Counted from the first letter of the stretch, positions 1-11,576 are shown. The stretch: 64,000 nucleotides of DNA from Arsenophonus endosymbiont of Aphis craccivora (GCF_013460135.1 NZ_CP038155.1:2338716-2402715), one strand, 5' to 3'. Notes: generated by a model from the letters alone, not told the origin. Translations and numbers: made by a program.

Positions 1-172
1 GGTTGTTGATACTAACTCTGATCCAGATGGTGTTGATTATATCATCCCTGGTAATGATGATGCGATCCGTGCAGTTAAACTGTATCTGGATGCAGTTGCG
101 AAAGCTGTACATGAAGGTCGTTCTAAAGATCAGGCGATTAAACCAGAAGAAAACTTGATAAAGACTGAATAA
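1..172 (+). CDS. rpsB: 30S ribosomal protein S2, C-terminal end (partial)
   Basis: The window opens inside a gene; 56 complete codons run from position 2 to a TAA at 170-172. The tail reads [20 protein letters not shown] and then [16 protein letters not shown], which matches the conserved C-terminal part of ribosomal protein S2. S2 binds the head and body junction of the 30S subunit. tsf follows on the same strand, the usual rpsB-tsf pair. The 5' part lies outside the window. Confidence 0.95.
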   Translation, partial: VVDTNSDPDGVDYIIPGNDDAIRAVKLYLDAVAKAVHEGRSKDQAIKPEENLIKTE

Positions 173-180
173 TAAGGCCA

Positions 181-203
181 GCTCTTCGTTAGTATAGAAG
201 AGC
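181..203 (+). terminator. hairpin between rpsB and tsf (possible attenuator)
   Basis: A perfect 7-bp stem (GCTCTTC at 181-187 with GAAGAGC at 197-203) has a 9-nt loop and starts 8 bases after the rpsB stop. No U-run follows, so complete termination is unlikely. Its position suggests partial termination or RNA processing that sets the S2 to EF-Ts ratio; that role is inference. Confidence 0.4.
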
Positions 204-326
204 CCTTATGGACCAGGTATTACAATATATTGGTTATAGGGGCCTAATTGGCTCCTTTTTACTTATCAGAATGAGAATTGTCTGCATGGGATGATTTCCC
301 ATCAGATATATTGAGGAATAAATCAC

Positions 327-1178
327 ATGTCTGAAATTACCGCTGCTTTGGTAAAAGAACTGCGCGAACGTACTGGTGCAGGTATGATGGAATGTAAAAA
401 AGCATTGGTTGAAGCTGATGGAAATATTGAATTAGCTATCGATAATATGCGTAAATCAGGTCAAGCAAAAGCGGCTAAGAAAGCCGGTCGAGTGGCTGCC
501 GAAGGTGTAGTAATGGCGGAAATTTCTGCCGATGGCAAATTTGGTGCATTGCTTGAGTTGAATTGTGAAACGGATTTTGTCGCTAAGGATGCGAGTTTTG
601 TAGCATTTGGTAATGAAGTACTCAAATTAGTTGTGGCAAATAAATTGTCCAATATTGAAGAATTAAAGGCAAAATTTGAAGAACAACGTACAGCAATCGT
701 TGCCAAGATTGGTGAAAATATTAATATTCGCCGAGTCGAGATCCTAGAAGGTGCAAAAATCGGCTGGTATTTACATGGTGCTCGTATTGGCGTTCTTGTG
801 TCTGCAAACGGTGCGGATGATGAGCTTATTAAACATATTGCTATGCATATTGCGGCTAGCAAACCCGAATATGTTACACCAGCAGATGTACCAGCCGATG
901 TTGTCGCTCATGAGCATCAAATTCAATTAGATATAGCAATGCAATCTGGTAAACCTCGTGAAATTGCGGAAAAAATGGTAACTGGCCGCATGAACAAATT
1001 TACCGGTGAGATCTCTTTAACTGGCCAACAATTTGTTATGGATCCAAGTAAAACAGTTGGTACGTTGCTAAAAGAGAAAAATGCAACAGTGACTAACTTT
1101 ATCCGTTTTGAAGTTGGTGAAGGTATCGAAAAAGTAGAAACTGATTTTGCTGCTGAAGTCGCGGCAATGAGTAAATAA
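327..1178 (+). CDS. tsf: Elongation factor Ts
   Basis: EF-Ts is the cytoplasmic nucleotide exchange factor that releases GDP from EF-Tu so that it can be recharged with GTP. The protein is 283 aa, the family length. The N-terminal UBA-like domain carries the [12 protein letters not shown] motif at residues 16-27, and the core carries TDFVAKD at 82-88, whose Asp-Phe pair reaches the Mg/GDP site of EF-Tu. The ATG is preceded by a GAGGAA ribosome-binding site. It is cotranscribed with rpsB and is followed by a strong terminator. No damage is seen. Confidence 0.98.
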   Translation: MSEITAALVKELRERTGAGMMECKKALVEADGNIELAIDNMRKSGQAKAAKKAGRVAAEGVVMAEISADGKFGALLELNCETDFVAKDASFVAFGNEVLKLVVANKLSNIEELKAKFEEQRTAIVAKIGENINIRRVEILEGAKIGWYLHGARIGVLVSANGADDELIKHIAMHIAASKPEYVTPADVPADVVAHEHQIQLDIAMQSGKPREIAEKMVTGRMNKFTGEISLTGQQFVMDPSKTVGTLLKEKNATVTNFIRFEVGEGIEKVETDFAAEVAAMSK

Positions 1179-1196
1179 TGATACCAATTGTTAAAT

Positions 1197-1225
1197 AGAG
1201 CCGCCAGTAGGCGGTTCTGTTTTAT
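1197..1225 (+). terminator. Rho-independent terminator after tsf
   Basis: A 9-bp stem (AGAGCCGCC at 1197-1205 with GGCGGTTCT at 1210-1218, one G-U pair) has a 4-nt loop and is followed by GTTTTAT. It ends the rpsB-tsf transcript. The remaining stretch up to pyrH (about 240 bases) is AT-rich and must hold the pyrH promoter, but I could not pick a convincing -35/-10 pair. Confidence 0.85.
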
Positions 1226-1468
1226 CTAATATCGATAATTTATTTTTATCTGTTTGATAATACATGATCAATGATAATTTATGTGTAAATATGCTACTAA
1301 ATTATTTAATTCAGTATATGCTTAATTCAACGGATTAGTGTTAGTATTTAGACTAAATTATCTTTTTCTAAAGTAATGAAGAAAAGTAATTAATCAAGTA
1401 TTTTACATTCAGACTTTGAACTAATAATTTTAAACCTTCAATAATTTATCTGCTCAGGACGAAACACC

Positions 1469-2197
1469 ATGGCAACTAATGCAAAACCAGTATATCAACG
1501 TATCTTGCTTAAGCTTAGTGGCGAAGCTCTACAAGGTTCAGAAGGTTTTGGTATTGATGCGAGCGTTTTAGATCGTATGGCACAAGAAATTAAGGAACTG
1601 GTAGAGTTAGCGATACAAGTTGGTGTCGTTATTGGTGGTGGCAACTTATTTCGTGGTGCAGGGCTAGCCGATGCTGGGATGAATCGTGTAGTTGGTGATC
1701 ATATGGGAATGCTAGCGACAGTAATGAATGGATTAGCCATGCGTGATGCTTTACATCGTGCATATGTTAATGCCAGACTCATGTCTGCAATACCATTAAA
1801 TGGTGTGTGTGACAATTATAGTTGGGCTGAGGCGATTAGTTTGCTTCGTAATGGCAAAGTTGTTATTTTCTCGGCCGGAACGGGCAACCCTTTCTTTACA
1901 ACAGATTCAGCGGCTTGTTTACGAGGGATAGAAATTGAGGCGGATGTTGTTTTAAAAGCAACCAAAATTGATGGCGTCTATTCTGCTGATCCATCGAAGA
2001 GTTCAGATGCGGTTTTTTATAATAAATTAACGTATCAGGACGTATTAGAACGCGAATTAAAAGTGATGGATTTGGCAGCATTTACGCTGGCTCGTGATCA
2101 TAATTTACCTATTCGCGTTTTTAACATGAATAAACCCGGTGCGTTACGTCGAATTGTTATGGGTGAAAATGAAGGCACGTTAATATCGTGTGATTAA
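1469..2197 (+). CDS. pyrH: UMP kinase
   Basis: UMP kinase phosphorylates UMP to UDP with ATP in pyrimidine nucleotide synthesis and belongs to the amino acid kinase fold, unlike eukaryotic UMP/CMP kinases. The 242-aa product has LLKLSGEAL near residue 14, the glycine-rich GGGNLFRG near 57, and TDSAACLRG near 145, all typical. It is a stand-alone gene between tsf and frr, the normal enteric order. Length and motifs are complete. Confidence 0.97.
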   Translation: MATNAKPVYQRILLKLSGEALQGSEGFGIDASVLDRMAQEIKELVELAIQVGVVIGGGNLFRGAGLADAGMNRVVGDHMGMLATVMNGLAMRDALHRAYVNARLMSAIPLNGVCDNYSWAEAISLLRNGKVVIFSAGTGNPFFTTDSAACLRGIEIEADVVLKATKIDGVYSADPSKSSDAVFYNKLTYQDVLERELKVMDLAAFTLARDHNLPIRVFNMNKPGALRRIVMGENEGTLISCD

Positions 2198-2314
2198 TCT
2201 CCTGAGAGACATGGATGATTTTTGGCAGTATGATATTATCAGCATCGTTAAAATAATTGAATGGGGTTATCGGTTAGAGCCTAATATTTATAACCAGTTG
2301 CTAAGGGTTTAAAT

Positions 2315-2872
2315 GTGATTAATGAAATCAAAAAAGATGCTCAAGAGCGTATGGAAAAAAGCGTCGAAGCATTGAAAAGTCAAATTAATAAAGTTCGTAC
2401 CGGCCGTGCATCGCCAAGTTTATTGGATGGTATCATGGTTGAATATTATGGTGCTGCAACGCCGTTACGTCAGTTAGCGAATATTACCGCTGAGGATTCA
2501 CGTACACTCGCCATTACTGTGTTTGCTGGTACGTTCGCAACAGCAGTGGAAAAGGCCATTATGTCATCAGATCTAGGTCTTAATCCTTCTTCAGCAGGAA
2601 CCATAATACGGGTGCCTTTACCACCGTTGACGGAAGAACGACGTAAGGATTTGATTAAAGTTGTCCGTAATGATGCTGAGCAGGGACGTGTATCTGTTCG
2701 TAATGCACGACGTGATGCGAATGATAAAATCAAGGCATTACTAAAAGATAAAGAAATTAGTGAGGATGATGAACGTCGAGCACAAGATGAAATCCAGAAA
2801 TTGACCGATAATTTTATCAAAAAAGTTGATGAAGCTCTGGAACAAAAAGAAAAAGAATTGATGGAATTTTAA
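2315..2872 (+). CDS. frr: Ribosome recycling factor
   Basis: RRF splits the post-termination ribosome together with EF-G. The 185-aa product has the full family length, with [12 protein letters not shown] near residue 29, [21 protein letters not shown] near 86 and the basic helix [18 protein letters not shown]. The start is GTG at 2315, after an AAGGG site at 2304-2308. The ATG two bases upstream is in another frame and runs straight into TGA. A strong terminator follows. Confidence 0.97.
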   Translation: MINEIKKDAQERMEKSVEALKSQINKVRTGRASPSLLDGIMVEYYGAATPLRQLANITAEDSRTLAITVFAGTFATAVEKAIMSSDLGLNPSSAGTIIRVPLPPLTEERRKDLIKVVRNDAEQGRVSVRNARRDANDKIKALLKDKEISEDDERRAQDEIQKLTDNFIKKVDEALEQKEKELMEF

Positions 2873-2880
2873 ACATTTTT

Positions 2881-2930
2881 ATAATAAAGCCATAAGCTAT
2901 ATAAAAGTAAGTATGGCTTTATTATATCTT
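2881..2930 (+). terminator. terminator after frr
   Basis: A perfect 14-bp AT-rich stem (ATAATAAAGCCATA at 2881-2894 with its reverse complement at 2912-2925) encloses a 17-nt loop. A-rich and T-rich flanks would let it work in both directions. It ends the frr transcript 9 bases after the stop codon. Confidence 0.75.
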
Positions 2931-3017
2931 TAAATTTATTGCTCCATTTTATGTTATGCTATATGGCTGAGTTAAGAATAATTCTTTTTAATTAAATAGT
3001 AGAGCATATATATCACA

Positions 3018-4220
3018 ATGATACGTCTGACAATTTTAGGCTCGACGGGTTCAATTGGTAAAACGACACTATCAGTAGTCAAAAAAAATCCAGCGAAATT
3101 TGAAATTATCGCATTAGTTGCACATAAAAATGTGGTTACTATGGTTCAGCAATGCTTAGAATTCCAGCCACAATATGCTGCTATGTCAGACGAAAAATCA
3201 GCCAATACTCTAAGAAGCATACTAAATAAACACGGATGTAAAACTGAAGTCTTAGCAGGCCAAAATGGAGTTTGTGAACTAGCGGCGCTTGATAATGTTG
3301 ATCAAGTGATGTCCGCAATTACCGGAATTGCGGGATTAATGCCAACATTAGCTGCGATTCGTCAAGGTAAGCGTATTTTATTAGCCAATAAAGAGTCATT
3401 AATTACTAGTGGGCAACTGTTTTTCGACGCAATTAAAAAATATGGTGCTCAGGTCCTGCCTATTGATAGTGAACATAATGCGATATTTCAAAGTTTACCG
3501 ACTGAAATTCAGCGGAATTTAGGTTTTGCTAATCTTGAACAAAATGGAATAACGCGCATAGTATTAACTGGCTCGGGTGGCCCTTTTCGTGAAATTCCGC
3601 TCGCTTCTCTTAAGAATATGACGCCTAATGAGGCTTGCAATCACCCTAATTGGTCTATGGGGCGTAAGATCTCGGTTGATTCTGCAACGATGATGAATAA
3701 AGGGCTTGAGTATATTGAAGCTCGGTATTTTTTTAATGCGTCAGCCGAACAAATTGAAGTTATTATTCATCCACAATCTGTTATTCATTCCATGGTACGC
3801 TATCAGGATGGAAGTGTGATCGCTCAATTAGGTACGCCTGATATGAGAACACCGATTTCCTATAGTATGGCTTATCCAGATCGTATCCCTTCAGGTGCAG
3901 CGGCCCTTGATTTTAAACAATTATCTTCATTAACTTTTATTGCTCTAGATTACCAACGTTACCCCTGTTTGAAATTAGCGATTAATGCTTGTCATCATGG
4001 GCAAGCAGCAACCACAATTTTAAATGCTGCGAATGAAGTTTCTGTTGCTGCATTTTTGGCCGGAAAGCTTCGATTTACTGATATTGAGCAAGTTAATTTG
4101 GATACAGTAGAAAGGTTAAGTTTGGCCGAACCTGATAGCATTGATGCAGTGTTAGCGATTGATAGCGAAGCGCGTCAAGTGGCAATTAATTATATTGAAA
4201 CATTAGCAATATCCTATTAA
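3018..4220 (+). CDS. dxr: 1-deoxy-D-xylulose 5-phosphate reductoisomerase
   Basis: Dxr converts 1-deoxy-xylulose 5-phosphate to 2-C-methylerythritol 4-phosphate with NADPH, the first committed step of the MEP isoprenoid pathway. The 400-aa protein has the NADPH loop GSTGSIG at residues 8-14, the KES motif, the metal-binding DSEHNAIFQ near 150, and [13 protein letters not shown] near 222. Length and motifs are complete. It feeds isoprenoid precursors to uppS downstream. Confidence 0.97.
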   Translation: MIRLTILGSTGSIGKTTLSVVKKNPAKFEIIALVAHKNVVTMVQQCLEFQPQYAAMSDEKSANTLRSILNKHGCKTEVLAGQNGVCELAALDNVDQVMSAITGIAGLMPTLAAIRQGKRILLANKESLITSGQLFFDAIKKYGAQVLPIDSEHNAIFQSLPTEIQRNLGFANLEQNGITRIVLTGSGGPFREIPLASLKNMTPNEACNHPNWSMGRKISVDSATMMNKGLEYIEARYFFNASAEQIEVIIHPQSVIHSMVRYQDGSVIAQLGTPDMRTPISYSMAYPDRIPSGAAALDFKQLSSLTFIALDYQRYPCLKLAINACHHGQAATTILNAANEVSVAAFLAGKLRFTDIEQVNLDTVERLSLAEPDSIDAVLAIDSEARQVAINYIETLAISY

Positions 4221-4440
4221 TAAAGAATTTTAGCTGCTCAAATGTTTTTATATTTATCTCAGATTAAACTTTTATAAAATTATAATGGGTTAAGGATATC
4301 AAAAATGAATAAAGAGCTAACTATTAACTTATTAGTAAATATGGAAATTTTTTGATTCATCTTAAGTAATTGTATTTTTATTATCCAAAATAATTAAGCG
4401 CAATAGTTATGTAAGCTTATAGTAAAGGAACTTTTTTGGC

Positions 4441-5196
4441 ATGAAACTTATGTATGATAATGATAGCTCACAGCAACGAATTCCGAGGCATGTTGCTATT
4501 ATTATGGATGGTAATGGACGCTGGGCGAAGCAACATGGAAAGTTAAGAATTAAAGGGCATCGAGCAGGCACAGAAGCGGTACAAAAAGCGGTTAAATTTG
4601 CTGTTGAAAATGAGATTCAGTCTTTAACGCTCTATGCGTTTAGTAGTGAAAATTGGAATCGACCAGAAACTGAGGTTAGTGCTCTGATGGAACTTTTTAC
4701 TTGGTTCCTGGATGATGAAGTTAAAAATTTAAATATTCATAATGTTAAATTAACGATTATTGGCGATATCAGCCGCTTTAAAACTAAATTACAAAATCGT
4801 ATCAAACACGCGGTTGACTTAACCGCAAATAATACCGGATTACAACTCAATATTGCCGCTAATTATGGTGGTCGTTGGGATATTACCCATGCAATGAGAC
4901 TTATTGCAGAGAAAATTAAAGCGGGTTCATTATTACCAGAAAATATTAACGAAGATACGGTAAATGAATTTATTAGTCTACATGATCAACCAACCGTTGA
5001 TTTAGTTATTAGAACTGGGAGAGAATATCGCATCAGCAATTTTCTTTTATGGCAGATTGCTTATGCTGAATTTTATTTTACCGATGTGCTCTGGCCGGAT
5101 TTTGATGAGGAAGCTTTCAAAAGTGCAATTGGGGCTTTTAATCAGCGTGAACGACGTTTTGGTAACACTGAGCCTGATGATATTAATGAAGAATAG
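4441..5196 (+). CDS. uppS: Undecaprenyl diphosphate synthase
   Basis: UppS (IspU) adds cis-isoprene units to farnesyl diphosphate to make the C55 lipid carrier for peptidoglycan and O-antigen. The 251-aa product has the catalytic Asp at 23 within MDGNGRWAK, SSENWNRP near 69, and the C-terminal FLLWQIAYAEFYFTDVLWPD block. The substrate-binding motif is odd: it reads RTGREYRISN at 191-200, where E. coli has RTGGEHRISN, so a normally small residue is Arg. cdsA follows after 9 bases. The other key residues are present. Confidence 0.95.
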   Translation: MKLMYDNDSSQQRIPRHVAIIMDGNGRWAKQHGKLRIKGHRAGTEAVQKAVKFAVENEIQSLTLYAFSSENWNRPETEVSALMELFTWFLDDEVKNLNIHNVKLTIIGDISRFKTKLQNRIKHAVDLTANNTGLQLNIAANYGGRWDITHAMRLIAEKIKAGSLLPENINEDTVNEFISLHDQPTVDLVIRTGREYRISNFLLWQIAYAEFYFTDVLWPDFDEEAFKSAIGAFNQRERRFGNTEPDDINEE

Positions 5197-5205
5197 GGGA
5201 CTCTT

Positions 5206-6060
5206 TTGCTAAACTTAAATGCTCGTATCATAACAGCTATCATACTTATTCCATTAGTTATCGCGGCACTTTTTTTCTTACCTCCTAACTTGTTTGGTTA
5301 TGTTATCATTGTTATTTGCTCGTTAGCTGCTTGGGAATGGAGCCAATTTATTGGCTGGACAGTACAGATTAAACGAATTATATCTGCTGTTTTATTTGGT
5401 ATTTGTTTATTGGGTTTACAATTGTCATTTCAGGATCTCAGTCAATTAACAACAGAGCCTTTGATTTTTTATATTTTATCGGCTGGGTTAGTTTGGTGGT
5501 TAGTTGCGATAATATTGGTTGTCACTTTTCCTACTTCTGCTCGATTCTGGTCTCAGTCAGTAATATTAAAAATTTTGTTTGGTGTTTTAACCATTTTACC
5601 TTTTTACTGTGGCATGTTGGTGTTAAAAAGCGTCGATTATCATATTGACAATTTTATCGGTGCTTGGTGGGTGCTTTATGTCATGCTATTAGTTTGGAGT
5701 GCAGATATTGGCGCTTATTTTTTTGGACATTTATTTGGTAAACATAAATTGGCGGCGAAGGTTTCTCCTGGTAAAACCTTGGAAGGTATGCTTGGTGGAA
5801 TGCTGACAGCAGGTATTATAGCCTGGCTATTTAGTTTATTTGTTCCTGTTTTATTAATATCCAAGAATGTACTATTTTGTTCTGTTATTGTTGTAATTAT
5901 TTCTGTTTTTGGTGATTTAACGGAAAGTATGTTTAAACGTCAGGCAGGCATCAAAGATAGTAGTCATGTAATTCCAGGACATGGTGGCGTATTAGATAGA
6001 ATCGATAGTTTGACCGCGGCTATACCTGTTTTTGCAGGATTGACATTGTTATTTTTTTAG
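5206..6060 (+). CDS. cdsA: Phosphatidate cytidylyltransferase (CDP-diglyceride synthase)
   Basis: CdsA is an inner-membrane enzyme that makes CDP-diacylglycerol from CTP and phosphatidic acid, the branch point of all phospholipids. The 284-aa product is mostly hydrophobic, with several membrane segments and the C-terminal signature GDLTESMFKRQAGIKDSS followed by PGHGGVLDRIDS. The start is TTG at 5206, chosen because AGGGGA lies just upstream and the reading MLNLNARIITAI fits the family N-terminus. It lies in the uppS-cdsA-rseP-bamA run. Confidence 0.96.
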   Translation: MLNLNARIITAIILIPLVIAALFFLPPNLFGYVIIVICSLAAWEWSQFIGWTVQIKRIISAVLFGICLLGLQLSFQDLSQLTTEPLIFYILSAGLVWWLVAIILVVTFPTSARFWSQSVILKILFGVLTILPFYCGMLVLKSVDYHIDNFIGAWWVLYVMLLVWSADIGAYFFGHLFGKHKLAAKVSPGKTLEGMLGGMLTAGIIAWLFSLFVPVLLISKNVLFCSVIVVIISVFGDLTESMFKRQAGIKDSSHVIPGHGGVLDRIDSLTAAIPVFAGLTLLFF

Positions 6061-6075
6061 TTTTTAAGGTATATC

Positions 6076-7428
6076 ATGGGATTTGTTTGGAGTTTAGCGG
6101 CATTTATTATTGCATTAGGTGTGCTAATTATCGTACATGAATTTGGCCATTTCTGGGTGGCTAGGCGCTGTGGTATTTATGTTGAGCGTTTCTCCATTGG
6201 TTTTGGCAAAGCCTTATGGCGTAAAGTCGATCGTCATGGTACAGAATTTGTTATCGCCCTGATCCCGTTAGGTGGCTATGTTAAAATGCTAGATGAGCTA
6301 GTAGCCGCTGTAGCACCAGAGCGTCGCCACTTTGCTTTTAATAATAAAACAGTAGGACAACGTGCTGCAGTGATTAGTGCAGGGCCAATAGCCAATTTTT
6401 TATTGGCAATATTTGTTTATTGGTTAGTTTTCATTATTGGTATCCCTTCCGTGCGCCCAGTCATTGAAGATATTCAGTCAAACTCGATTGCTGAGCAAGC
6501 AAATATTTCACCAGGTATGGAACTAAAATCAATAGATGGTATCGAAAACCCTGACTGGAACGCAGTTCGTCTCGCCTTAATTAGTAAAATTGGTGATGAA
6601 GAATTAAGCATGAAGGTTTTACCTATTGGAAATTCAACGCCGATAAAAAAAGTGATTGATTTGCGGGAATGGCATTTTGATCCAGAAACTCAGGATCCGG
6701 TTTTATCTTTAGGAATTATGCCAGTTAGTGCCAGGCAAGATCCCATTGTGCGTAATATTCAACCTGGTTCAGCGGCGGCATTATCAGGTTTACAAGTAGG
6801 AGACAGAATTGTAAAAGTGGGTGATCAGATAATAGATGTTTGGCATCCATTCACCTATTTTGTTCGGCAAAGTCCTAATATTCCATTGTTATTGACGATC
6901 GAAAGACAAGGTGAACAGCAGCAATTAACGTTAACACCAGAAGTAAAAACGATAGCTAAAGGGCGGCAAATTGGATTTGCCGGGCTTGAATTATCAGTAA
7001 TACCACTTGCAGATGAGTATAAAATCACTCAGCAATATGGTCCGTTTTATGCGTTGTACCAGGCAACGGATAAAACTTGGCAGTTGATGAAGTTGACAGT
7101 TAGCATGATAGGTAAATTGGTCACTGGTGATATTAAACTCAATAATCTTAGTGGGCCTGTTTCTATTGCAAAAGTAGCCGGCATTTCCGCTGAGTCTGGG
7201 TTAGTGTATTATCTGATGTTTATTGCATTAATTAGTGTCAATTTAGGGATCATTAACCTGTTTCCTTTGCCTGTATTAGATGGTGGGCACTTACTTTTCT
7301 TGTTAATCGAAAAGATTAAAGGAAAACCAGTGTCTGAGCGTGTACAAGACTTCAGCTATCGTATTGGTGCTATTGCATTGATATTATTAATGGGGCTTGC
7401 ACTTTTCAATGATTTCTCTCGTCTTTAA
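6076..7428 (+). CDS. rseP: Site-2 zinc metalloprotease RseP
   Basis: RseP cleaves the membrane part of anti-sigma factor RseA after DegS and so releases sigma E; it also clears signal peptide remnants. The 450-aa protein has the zinc motif HEFGH at residues 21-25 in the first membrane segment, two PDZ domains in the middle (for example the region near 215-290), and the second active-site motif LPVLDGGH near 400. It keeps the usual place upstream of bamA. Length equals the E. coli protein. Confidence 0.97.
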   Translation: MGFVWSLAAFIIALGVLIIVHEFGHFWVARRCGIYVERFSIGFGKALWRKVDRHGTEFVIALIPLGGYVKMLDELVAAVAPERRHFAFNNKTVGQRAAVISAGPIANFLLAIFVYWLVFIIGIPSVRPVIEDIQSNSIAEQANISPGMELKSIDGIENPDWNAVRLALISKIGDEELSMKVLPIGNSTPIKKVIDLREWHFDPETQDPVLSLGIMPVSARQDPIVRNIQPGSAAALSGLQVGDRIVKVGDQIIDVWHPFTYFVRQSPNIPLLLTIERQGEQQQLTLTPEVKTIAKGRQIGFAGLELSVIPLADEYKITQQYGPFYALYQATDKTWQLMKLTVSMIGKLVTGDIKLNNLSGPVSIAKVAGISAESGLVYYLMFIALISVNLGIINLFPLPVLDGGHLLFLLIEKIKGKPVSERVQDFSYRIGAIALILLMGLALFNDFSRL

Positions 7429-7461
7429 GAGAGAGACTAGTTAGGAATACTCGTAACAACA

Positions 7462-9870
7462 ATGGCGATGAAAAAGTTGCTCATAGCATCGCTGCTATTT
7501 GGCAGCGCCACTGCATACGGTTCAGACGGGTTTGTAGTTCAAGATATTCATTTTGAAGGTCTTCAACGCGTCGCCGTTGGTGCAGCACTATTGAATATGC
7601 CTGTTCGGGTAGGAGATACGATTAATAATGACGATATAGGTCGTACTATTCGAGCGCTATTTTCAACGGGTAATTTCGAAGATGTTAGAGTTTTGCGTGA
7701 TGGAAATACGCTTATAGTGCAAGTAAAAGAGCGGCCAACTATTGCAAGCATTACATTCTCTGGTAATAAGTCGGTTAAAGACGATTTATTAAAGCAAAAT
7801 CTTGAGGCTTCCAATATTCGCGTTGGTGAAGCCCTCGATAGCACAAAACTGGCGAATATCGAAAAGGGTCTGGAAGATTTTTATTACAGTGTTGGTAAGT
7901 ATAATGCGACAGTTAAAGCAGTAGTCACACCGCTACCGAGTAATCGTGTTGACTTAAAATTAATCTTTTCTGAAGGCGTTTCAGCTAAGATCCAACAGAT
8001 TAATATCGTCGGTAATAAAGCATTTACCACGGGTGAATTGGTAAATCGTTTTCAATTACGTGATGATGTACCCTGGTGGAATTTTATTGCTGATCAAAAA
8101 TATCAGAAACAAAAACTGGCAGGTGATTTAGAAACCCTACGCAGTTTTTATCTCGACCGAGGTTATGCCAAATTTAATATCGACTCAACTAATGTCAGTC
8201 TGACACCTGATAAGAAAGGTATTTATGTCACTATCAATGTGACAGAAGGCGATAAATATACCATATCCGGCGTTGAATTAAATGGCGAAACTGCTGGCCA
8301 TTATGATGAAATCAACCAATTAATCACCATCAAACCTTCTTCGCTTTATAATGGTACTGAACTTACTAACATGGAGAACAAAATTAAGGATCTTCTGGGT
8401 CGTTATGGTTATGCTTATCCTCGTGTTATTACCCAACCTGAAATCAATGATGAAGATAAAACCGTTAAACTGCATGTGAATGTTGATGCAGGTAGCCGTT
8501 TCTATGTTCGCCAAATCAGTTTTGTCGGCAATGATGTTAGTAAAGATTCTGTTTTACGTCGTGAGATGCGTCAGATGGAAGGCGCTTGGTTAGGCAATGA
8601 TTTGGTTAACCTAGGCAAAGAACGATTAAATCGGACCGGTTTTTTTGAAACTGTTGATGTTGAAACGCAACGTGTACCTGGTACACCTGATCAAGTTTAT
8701 GTGGTCTATAAAGTTAAAGAACGTAATACCGGCGCGATGAACTTCGGCATTGGTTTTGGTACTGAAAGTGGTATCAGTTTCCAAGTCGGTGTTCAACAAG
8801 AAAACTGGCTTGGTACTGGTAATGCTGTTGGTATTAGTGCAAGCAAGAATGATTATTCGACTTATGCGGAATTATCATTAACCGATCCTTATTTTACCGG
8901 TAATGGTGTCAGCTTGGGTGGCCGATTATTCTATAATGATTTTAGTGCCAAGGATGCTGATCTTTCACGCTATAATAATAAAACTTATGGTGTTGATAGT
9001 ACCTTGAGTTTTCCTTTTAATGAAAATAATGCGTTTCGAATTGGGGCAGGTTTTGTTCATAACTCCCTGTCTGATATGAAAGCTCAAGTTGGAATGTGGC
9101 GTTATTTACAAAGTATGGGCGAAAATCCTAATTTTGATGATAAAGCGCGCTATAATGCTAATGATTTTACCCTTAATTTAGGTTGGACTTATAATAACCT
9201 AGATCGTGGTTTCTTCCCGACAGCGGGCAATAAAACTTCATTAAATAGTAAAATCACCATTCCCGGTTCTAATAATCAATACTATAAGATTCGGTTTGAT
9301 ACATCGCAATATTATCCCATTGATGAGGATAACAAATGGGTATTATTAGGCCGGGCACAGTTAGGTTATGGTAATGGTTTTGGTGGAAAAGAATTACCAT
9401 TTTATGAAAACTTTTATGCTGGTGGTGCTGGTACGGTACGTGGTTTTCGTTCTAATAATATAGGCCCTAAAGCAATTTATCTTGAAAAAGATAACACAAC
9501 TGGGGAAATCAACCCAAAATCTGGTAGTCCCTCAACGGATGCTGTTGGCGGCAATGCAATGGCAACAGCGTCCTTGGAGTTAATTACGCCAACCCCGTTT
9601 ATTGATGAAAAGTATGCTAATTCGATCAGAACTTCTTTCTTTATTGATGCGGGTACTGTTTGGGATTCGCATTGGAGTAACACCCCCGCAAGCTGGAGAG
9701 CAGGAATGCCTGACTATGGTAAGGCATCCAATATTCGAGTTTCGACAGGGATTGCATTACAATGGATGTCACCACTTGGTCCGCTGGTCTTTTCTTATGC
9801 CAAGCCAATAAAAGATTATGAAGGTGACAAATCTGAAGATTTTCAGTTTAATATTGGTAGGACGTGGTAA
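7462..9870 (+). CDS. bamA: Outer membrane protein assembly factor BamA
   Basis: BamA is the central barrel of the Bam complex that folds and inserts outer membrane proteins. The 802-aa precursor starts with a signal peptide ([20 protein letters not shown]). Five POTRA domains follow, from about residue 22 to 420, starting [21 protein letters not shown] 16-strand barrel ends in FNIGRTW, with the conserved VRGF of loop 6 near residue 657. The chaperone gene skp follows after 60 bases, as in other enterics. Confidence 0.98.
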   Translation: MAMKKLLIASLLFGSATAYGSDGFVVQDIHFEGLQRVAVGAALLNMPVRVGDTINNDDIGRTIRALFSTGNFEDVRVLRDGNTLIVQVKERPTIASITFSGNKSVKDDLLKQNLEASNIRVGEALDSTKLANIEKGLEDFYYSVGKYNATVKAVVTPLPSNRVDLKLIFSEGVSAKIQQINIVGNKAFTTGELVNRFQLRDDVPWWNFIADQKYQKQKLAGDLETLRSFYLDRGYAKFNIDSTNVSLTPDKKGIYVTINVTEGDKYTISGVELNGETAGHYDEINQLITIKPSSLYNGTELTNMENKIKDLLGRYGYAYPRVITQPEINDEDKTVKLHVNVDAGSRFYVRQISFVGNDVSKDSVLRREMRQMEGAWLGNDLVNLGKERLNRTGFFETVDVETQRVPGTPDQVYVVYKVKERNTGAMNFGIGFGTESGISFQVGVQQENWLGTGNAVGISASKNDYSTYAELSLTDPYFTGNGVSLGGRLFYNDFSAKDADLSRYNNKTYGVDSTLSFPFNENNAFRIGAGFVHNSLSDMKAQVGMWRYLQSMGENPNFDDKARYNANDFTLNLGWTYNNLDRGFFPTAGNKTSLNSKITIPGSNNQYYKIRFDTSQYYPIDEDNKWVLLGRAQLGYGNGFGGKELPFYENFYAGGAGTVRGFRSNNIGPKAIYLEKDNTTGEINPKSGSPSTDAVGGNAMATASLELITPTPFIDEKYANSIRTSFFIDAGTVWDSHWSNTPASWRAGMPDYGKASNIRVSTGIALQWMSPLGPLVFSYAKPIKDYEGDKSEDFQFNIGRTW

Positions 9871-9930
9871 AACGTCAATTCAATTCATCGATTCGCTTGT
9901 GGTCAGATCATAAGAGATAAGGAGTTTAGT

Positions 9931-10422
9931 GTGAAAAAATTGTTGTGTGCAGCAGGTTTAGGTTTGATTTTATCTGTATCTGCCAGTGCTTATGCAGAGA
10001 AAGTTGCCGTTATTAACGTCGGTGAAGTTTTTCAGAACATAGCAACCAGTAAAGCGGTAACTCAGCAACTTGAAAAAGAGTTCAAAGGACGCGCTAATGA
10101 GTTGCAAAATATGGAAAAAGATTTACAGGCTCGGGCAGAAAAATTGCAAAAAAGCGCCGCTAAGCCTAATGAAAAAGATCTTCAAGCGTTTGAGGCGAAG
10201 CGGAAAGATTTTCTTCAAAAAGCACAGCAATTTGAAAAAGATAACCAACGTCGTCAGCAAGAAGAGCGCAATAAAATATTGCAAACGATAAAGACCGCAA
10301 CTAAAGCGGTTGCAGAAAAAGAGCGTTACGACGTGGTTGTTGACGTAAATGCGGTTCTCTATCCGGAAAACAGTTCTAGCCTGAAAAATATTACTGATCT
10401 GGTTATTAAGAAGGTTAAATAA
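9931..10422 (+). CDS. skp: Periplasmic chaperone Skp
   Basis: Skp is a trimeric periplasmic chaperone that carries unfolded outer membrane proteins to the Bam complex. The 163-aa precursor has a signal peptide ending near residue 22 (SASAYA then EK). Long charged helices follow, rich in Lys, Glu and Gln (about 45-120), which form the tentacle-like coiled coil. The start is GTG at 9931, with AAGGAG upstream. lpxD begins 3 bases after the stop. Confidence 0.96.
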   Translation: MKKLLCAAGLGLILSVSASAYAEKVAVINVGEVFQNIATSKAVTQQLEKEFKGRANELQNMEKDLQARAEKLQKSAAKPNEKDLQAFEAKRKDFLQKAQQFEKDNQRRQQEERNKILQTIKTATKAVAEKERYDVVVDVNAVLYPENSSSLKNITDLVIKKVK

Positions 10423-10425
10423 TAG

Positions 10426-11463
10426 ATGGTTTCTATTCGATTAGCTGATTTAGCCCAGCAATTGGACGCGCAGCTACATGGTGATGGTAATATTACCATT
10501 ACCGCTATTGCGCCTATGCATTTAGCGAAGGAAGGGCAAATTACTTTTTTATCGGATAGCCGTTACCTAACGCAATTGGCAAAATGCAAAGCTGCTGCTG
10601 TGGTATTAAAGCAAGAGGATCTAGCCGAGAGTAAAATAGCCGCATTAGTGGTTAAAGATCCTTATCTTGCCTATGCTCGATTAGCTCAAATTTTGGATAC
10701 CACGCCAAAACCTGCACAAAATATCCATCCTTCAGCGGTTATTGCGGAAGATGTTAAGCTCGGCGAAGATGTTGCCATTGGTGCTAATGCCGTTATGGAG
10801 TCAGGGGCGACATTAGGTAATCAGGTTATTATTGGCGCAGGTTGCTTTATTGGTAAAAATGTCAAAATCGGTCAGTCTACGCGTTTATGGGCAAATGTTT
10901 CTGTCTATCATAGTGTCGAGATAGGTGAACAGTGTCTTATCCAATCTGGAACAGTTATTGGTTCAGATGGTTTTGGCTATGCAAATGAAAAAGGCCAATG
11001 GATAAAAATACCTCAATTAGGTACAGTTATTATTGGAAATAATGTTGAAATTGGTGCTTGTACCACCATTGACCGCGGTGCACTAGAGAATACAATAATT
11101 GGTAATGGGGTGATCATTGATAACCAATGTCAGATTGCTCACAATGTGATTATCGGTGATCATAGTGCTATTGCCGGTGGTGTTATTATGGCCGGTAGCC
11201 TGAAAATAGGCAAATATTGTATGATTGGTGGTGCCTGCGTGATTAATGGACATATGGAAATTTGTGATAAAGTTACTATAACCGGAATGGGAATGGTAAT
11301 GCGTCCAATTAGTGAGCCGGGAATTTACTCTTCTGGCATCCCATTACAGCCAAATAAGGTTTGGCGAAAAACAGCCGCTTTAGTCATGAATATTAATGAA
11401 ATGGCCAAGCGTATGAAGGCACTAGAACGTAAAGTATTTAAGGTATTTAGTAAAGATAACTAA
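10426..11463 (+). CDS. lpxD: UDP-3-O-(3-hydroxymyristoyl)glucosamine N-acyltransferase
   Basis: LpxD adds the N-linked hydroxyacyl chain in lipid A synthesis (third step of the Raetz pathway) in the cytoplasm. The 345-aa product has an N-terminal uridine-binding domain, then a left-handed beta helix of hexapeptide repeats from about residue 105 to 290, with the catalytic His in [18 protein letters not shown], then a C-terminal helix. Length is normal. It lies in the skp-lpxD-fabZ-lpxA-lpxB cluster. Confidence 0.97.
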   Translation: MVSIRLADLAQQLDAQLHGDGNITITAIAPMHLAKEGQITFLSDSRYLTQLAKCKAAAVVLKQEDLAESKIAALVVKDPYLAYARLAQILDTTPKPAQNIHPSAVIAEDVKLGEDVAIGANAVMESGATLGNQVIIGAGCFIGKNVKIGQSTRLWANVSVYHSVEIGEQCLIQSGTVIGSDGFGYANEKGQWIKIPQLGTVIIGNNVEIGACTTIDRGALENTIIGNGVIIDNQCQIAHNVIIGDHSAIAGGVIMAGSLKIGKYCMIGGACVINGHMEICDKVTITGMGMVMRPISEPGIYSSGIPLQPNKVWRKTAALVMNINEMAKRMKALERKVFKVFSKDN

Positions 11464-11489
11464 ATACTGCTGTGTAGATTTGTTAATTG

Positions 11490-11535
11490 CGGCCTGCAGA
11501 TTACCTTATTGAGGGTTAAAGCAGGCCGTATTATT
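11490..11535 (+). terminator. intercistronic hairpin between lpxD and fabZ
   Basis: An 8-bp GC-rich stem (CGGCCTGC at 11490-11497 with GCAGGCCG at 11521-11528) encloses a 23-nt loop and is followed by TATTATTAATATATAATTTTTT. It could be a weak terminator or a stabilising mRNA hairpin. It separates lpxD from fabZ by an unusually long 113-base gap for this cluster. Confidence 0.45.
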
Positions 11536-11576
11536 AATATATAATTTTTTAAATTTAAACAAGAAGAGTCTTTTCT

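Noticed and set aside
461..862. 133-codon frame opposite tsf
   Set aside because: It is a shadow on the opposite strand of a conserved gene, with no motif or start signal.
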